6,840 bases of DNA from Helicobacteraceae bacterium (lineage in GTDB: Bacteria > Campylobacterota > Campylobacteria > Campylobacterales > Sulfurimonadaceae): positions 1 through 6,840 of the forward strand of contig JALWKG010000066.1 in NCBI GenBank assembly GCA_027081565.1, written 5' to 3'. The stretch's first letter is position 1. The number at the start of each line of letters is the position of its first letter. The position numbers and the translations under genes are program-made. The notes under the pieces were generated by a model that saw only the letters and a program-made list of their open reading frames with translations, did not search any database and was not told where the DNA came from. Shown piece by piece: positions 4,181-6,840 of this stretch.

Positions 4181-6732
4181 TAAGCCAGTGCCTCAGTCAC
4201 AAAGGCAAGTGCCTTCTCTTTAGCCTCAGGAAGTTTCGAAGCATCTTTTCCACCGGCTTGTGCAAAGTCTGGACGACCACCACCACCACCACCTAAGATC
4301 GGTGCGATGTTTTTGATCCAGTCACCTGCTTTTACATTGGCATCTTTGACACCTGCCGCGATGATGACCTTCTCCCCTTTGACCTGAAACAGCATTGCTG
4401 CTACTTTATCATTAGCATTTTTAAGTTCATCAATACGTGTTTTAACATCACCACTTTTGATCTCTTCGATGATCACTGTAACACCATTGACAGTGTCTGC
4501 AGAGAGCTCCTCTTTAGAAGCTGCCAGCGCCTCTTGGACTTCTGCCTTCAATGTTCTCACCTGCTCTTTAAGCTTGCTAACACCAATTAAGACATCACGG
4601 TTCTTGACCTCTTCAGCAACACTGTTAAGGGTATGACGCTGCTCTTTGAAAAGGTTGTAGGCTGCATTTCCGCACACCGCTTCTATACGACGAACACCGG
4701 CAGAGACACCCGACTCTTTAGTGATGACAAAAGTACCAATAACCGCTGTGTTATTAACATGAGTACCACCACAAAGTTCTACAGAAGCGTCACCAAAACT
4801 GACGACTCTCACAGTGTCACCATACTTCTCACCAAACTGTGCTTTTGCACCACTGTTTTTAGCTTCGTCAATACTCATCTCTTTGGTCACACCGGCAATA
4901 CCACGAAGTATCTGGTAGTTCACCTGCTCTTCAACCTCAGCGATCTCAGCATCACTCATCGCCTTAGGATGAGAGAAGTCAAAACGAAGACGTGTTGCAT
5001 CGTTAAGCGAGCCAGCTTGAGAGATATGGTCTCCCAAAACATCATATAGTGCGGCATGAAGTAGGTGTGTTGCAGAGTGGTGTTTTTCGATCTCCATACG
5101 GCTAATGTCTACAACAGCTTTTACTTTAGTACCTGCACGCAAAGTCTCTTTGACTTCGACATGAGAGAGATTCAAATCAAAAAACTTACGGGTGTCTGTC
5201 ACGGTTGCAAAACCTTCCAACAGACCACGGTCGCCTACTTGTCCACCACTTTCAGCATAGAAAGGTGTGTTGTCTAAAAGCACCCAACCACTGTGTGTTG
5301 CATGAAGTGCCTCTACGATCTTAAAGTCTTCACTTAAAAGTGCCAAGACCGTCGCTTCACAGCTTTGACCTTCATAACCGACAAAACTGTTTTTGCCAAA
5401 CTTCTCCAGCAGTGTTTTAAAGTCACCATGCTTGGCAGCGTCTCCACTCCCTTTCCATGCCGCTTTTGCGCGGGTTCTCTGTTCTGTCATCAGTTCATCG
5501 AACTTCGCACTGTCAAGTTTAAGACCCTTCTCTTTTAACATATCCTCTGTCAAGTCCAGTGGAAAACCGTAGGTGTCATAAAGCTTAAATGCCACCTCTC
5601 CACTAAAGGTCTCTTTGGTGTTGACAAGTTCAGCATTAAAGAGTTCGATCCCTGAAGCGATCGTTTTGAAGAAACGCTCCTCTTCTAGCTGCACCTGTGT
5701 CTTGACTGTTTCAGATTTTGTCTCTAGGTAAGGATAAACATCTTTCATCTGCGCGACTAAAATGTCAACGATCTTGTACATAAAGGCTTCACGCAGACCC
5801 AGAAGGTAACCATGGCGCACTGCACGTCTCAAAATACGACGAAGCACATAACCACGTCCCTCGTTTGAGAAGTTAATATCTTGAGAAAGTAAAAAGACAG
5901 CCGTTCTAATGTGGTCAGCGATCACGCGGAATGAAGCACCACTTTTGTACTCATAGCTCTTACCTGTAAGCTCTTCAACCTTGTTGATCATTGGCATAAA
6001 CATTGATGAGTCATAGTTAGAGAGTTTGCCCTCTTTAATCGCGATCACACGCTCAAGTCCCATACCTGTGTCAATAGAAGGTTTAGCCAATGGTAGTCTC
6101 TCACCACCTTTAGTTTTGACCTCGTACTGCATAAACACAAGGTTCCAGATCTCTAAGAAACGGTCACCTTCGCCACCCATCTTGTCTTCAGGACCATTAA
6201 AATTCTCTTCACCTTGGTCATAAAAGATCTCTGAACAGGGACCACAAGGACCAGTGTCACCCATAGACCAGAAGTTATCTGCATCACCCAAACGCATAAT
6301 ACGATCGGCAGCGATATGCTTCTTCCACATCTCTTCAGCTTCATCATCACTCTCATGAACCGTTACCCAAAGCTTGTCAACATCTAGTGCAAGGTCTTTA
6401 GTGATGAACTCCCATGCATAAGCGATCGCTTCTTCTTTGAAGTAATCTCCAAAAGAGAAGTTACCCAACATCTCAAAAAATGTATGGTGACGCGCGGTGT
6501 GTCCTACATTTTCAAGGTCATTGTGTTTTCCACCAGCACGAAGACAGGTCTGACAAGAGGTCGCACGTGGGTTCTCAGGACGTGGAACTTCACCCGTAAA
6601 GATCGACTTAAACGGTACCATACCAGCGTTGTTAAACAGTAAAGTCGCGTCGTCTGGTACAAGAGGTGCACTTGCAACTGGCGTATGCCCTTTTGATTCA
6701 AAATATTCTATAAATGCTTTTCTAACGTCCAT
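4180..6732 (-). CDS. alaS: Alanine--tRNA ligase
   Basis: This 850-residue cytoplasmic class II aminoacyl-tRNA synthetase charges tRNA-Ala and edits mischarged Ser/Gly. The full domain order is present: the N-terminal catalytic core with NNAGMVPFK (34-42), HTARHHTFFEMLGNFSFG (78-95), GDTGPCGPCSEI (158-169) and GMGLER (223-228); the tRNA-recognition helical part; an editing domain with zinc ligands His552, His556 (HSATH), Cys654 and His658 (CGGTH); a coiled segment (about 700-745); and the C-Ala domain with six glycines (814-819) before RPDFAQAGG. Length is slightly below the about 875 residues of E. coli, with nothing missing. The ATG at 6730-6732 starts MDVRKAFIEYF, the usual beginning; the ribosome site (AGAGAG) is weak. 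It is first gene of a unit with the membrane protein and maf. The run of CCA triplets near 4275-4293 is simply the antisense of the glycine run. Confidence 0.98.
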   Translation of the reverse strand: MDVRKAFIEYFESKGHTPVASAPLVPDDATLLFNNAGMVPFKSIFTGEVPRPENPRATSCQTCLRAGGKHNDLENVGHTARHHTFFEMLGNFSFGDYFKEEAIAYAWEFITKDLALDVDKLWVTVHESDDEAEEMWKKHIAADRIMRLGDADNFWSMGDTGPCGPCSEIFYDQGEENFNGPEDKMGGEGDRFLEIWNLVFMQYEVKTKGGERLPLAKPSIDTGMGLERVIAIKEGKLSNYDSSMFMPMINKVEELTGKSYEYKSGASFRVIADHIRTAVFLLSQDINFSNEGRGYVLRRILRRAVRHGYLLGLREAFMYKIVDILVAQMKDVYPYLETKSETVKTQVQLEEERFFKTIASGIELFNAELVNTKETFSGEVAFKLYDTYGFPLDLTEDMLKEKGLKLDSAKFDELMTEQRTRAKAAWKGSGDAAKHGDFKTLLEKFGKNSFVGYEGQSCEATVLALLSEDFKIVEALHATHSGWVLLDNTPFYAESGGQVGDRGLLEGFATVTDTRKFFDLNLSHVEVKETLRAGTKVKAVVDISRMEIEKHHSATHLLHAALYDVLGDHISQAGSLNDATRLRFDFSHPKAMSDAEIAEVEEQVNYQILRGIAGVTKEMSIDEAKNSGAKAQFGEKYGDTVRVVSFGDASVELCGGTHVNNTAVIGTFVITKESGVSAGVRRIEAVCGNAAYNLFKEQRHTLNSVAEEVKNRDVLIGVSKLKEQVRTLKAEVQEALAASKEELSADTVNGVTVIIEEIKSGDVKTRIDELKNANDKVAAMLFQVKGEKVIIAAGVKDANVKAGDWIKNIAPILGGGGGGRPDFAQAGGKDASKLPEAKEKALAFVTEALA

Positions 6733-6778
6733 GAATTCTCTCTGATAACCCCAATTTTAGGGCTTTATTGTATGCGCG

Positions 6779-6784
6779 ATTATA
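6779..6784 (-). promoter_or_regulatory. -10 box of the alaS operon
   Basis: The minus strand reads TTTTAGCTATAATCGCG, a perfect TATAAT preceded by a T run and a C-rich stretch. The box ends 46 bases before the alaS ATG, giving a leader of about 40 bases that contains a small CCCT/GGGG hairpin (6749-6762). No -35 box is visible, as usual for Campylobacterota. Confidence 0.7.
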
Positions 6785-6810
6785 GCTAAAAGGGGGTAAG
6801 GTAATGTTGA

Positions 6811-6831
6811 ATTTTAGATTTTGAATTTTGA
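6811..6831. repeat. Three tandem 7-base AT-rich units
   Basis: ATTTTAG, ATTTTGA and ATTTTGA follow one another directly. They lie just upstream of the alaS promoter, about 30 bases from the -10 box, and the array may continue past the window. It may be a simple-sequence slippage tract or an upstream AT element. Confidence 0.55.
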
Positions 6832-6840
6832 ATGAAGAGC

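Noticed and set aside
4275..4293. CCA triplet repeat
   Set aside because: It encodes the conserved glycine run of the AlaRS C-terminal domain on the other strand.
4633..5049. 138-codon plus-strand open frame
   Set aside because: It lies wholly antisense to the editing domain of alaS, has no recognisable domain, and the minus-strand protein is unmistakable.

Overview
The window is a stretch of ordinary chromosome from a member of the Campylobacterota, most likely a free-living Sulfurimonas/Sulfurovum-type organism. This rests on several signs. The BioF-like enzyme has a 'KASMLVNGY' signature and the Maf protein an 'SDTVV...RKA' signature; both resemble, from memory, the Helicobacter homologues rather than those of other phyla. 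Gene packing is tight, with TAATG junctions. Promoters show a strong TATAAT -10 with a T-rich stretch upstream instead of a clear -35. No database search was possible, so genus is not claimed.

Layout on the minus strand, right to left. A promoter at about 6779-6784 drives alaS (6732-4180), then a four-helix CopD-like membrane protein (4180-3644, sharing one base with alaS), then maf (3634-3089). This is a compact three-gene unit of translation plus nucleotide house-cleaning with one uncharacterised membrane protein inside it. It ends at a hairpin that holds the maf stop codon in its loop, with a palindromic REP-like hairpin further downstream. The second minus-strand unit starts at 2113: a stomatin/paraslipin-family protein, a short NfeD (TAATG junction) and a BioF/KBL-family alpha-oxoamine synthase that starts at TTG, overlaps nfeD by 8 bases and runs off the left edge.

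Between the two units, one 59-codon plus-strand gene (2189-2368) shares a short divergent promoter region with the stomatin gene. It looks like only the C-terminal part of a GyrI/Cass2-type effector-binding domain.

The convergent gap 2369-3088 (720 bases) has no convincing gene. It is dense in perfect inverted repeats and carries short open frames linked by stops, which suggests either a dispersed structured repeat or a decayed coding element. It is the least explained part of the window.

Nothing here amounts to a defence system, mobile element or clearly new system. The best leads are the structured gap, the truncated effector-binding protein and the membrane protein between alaS and maf.
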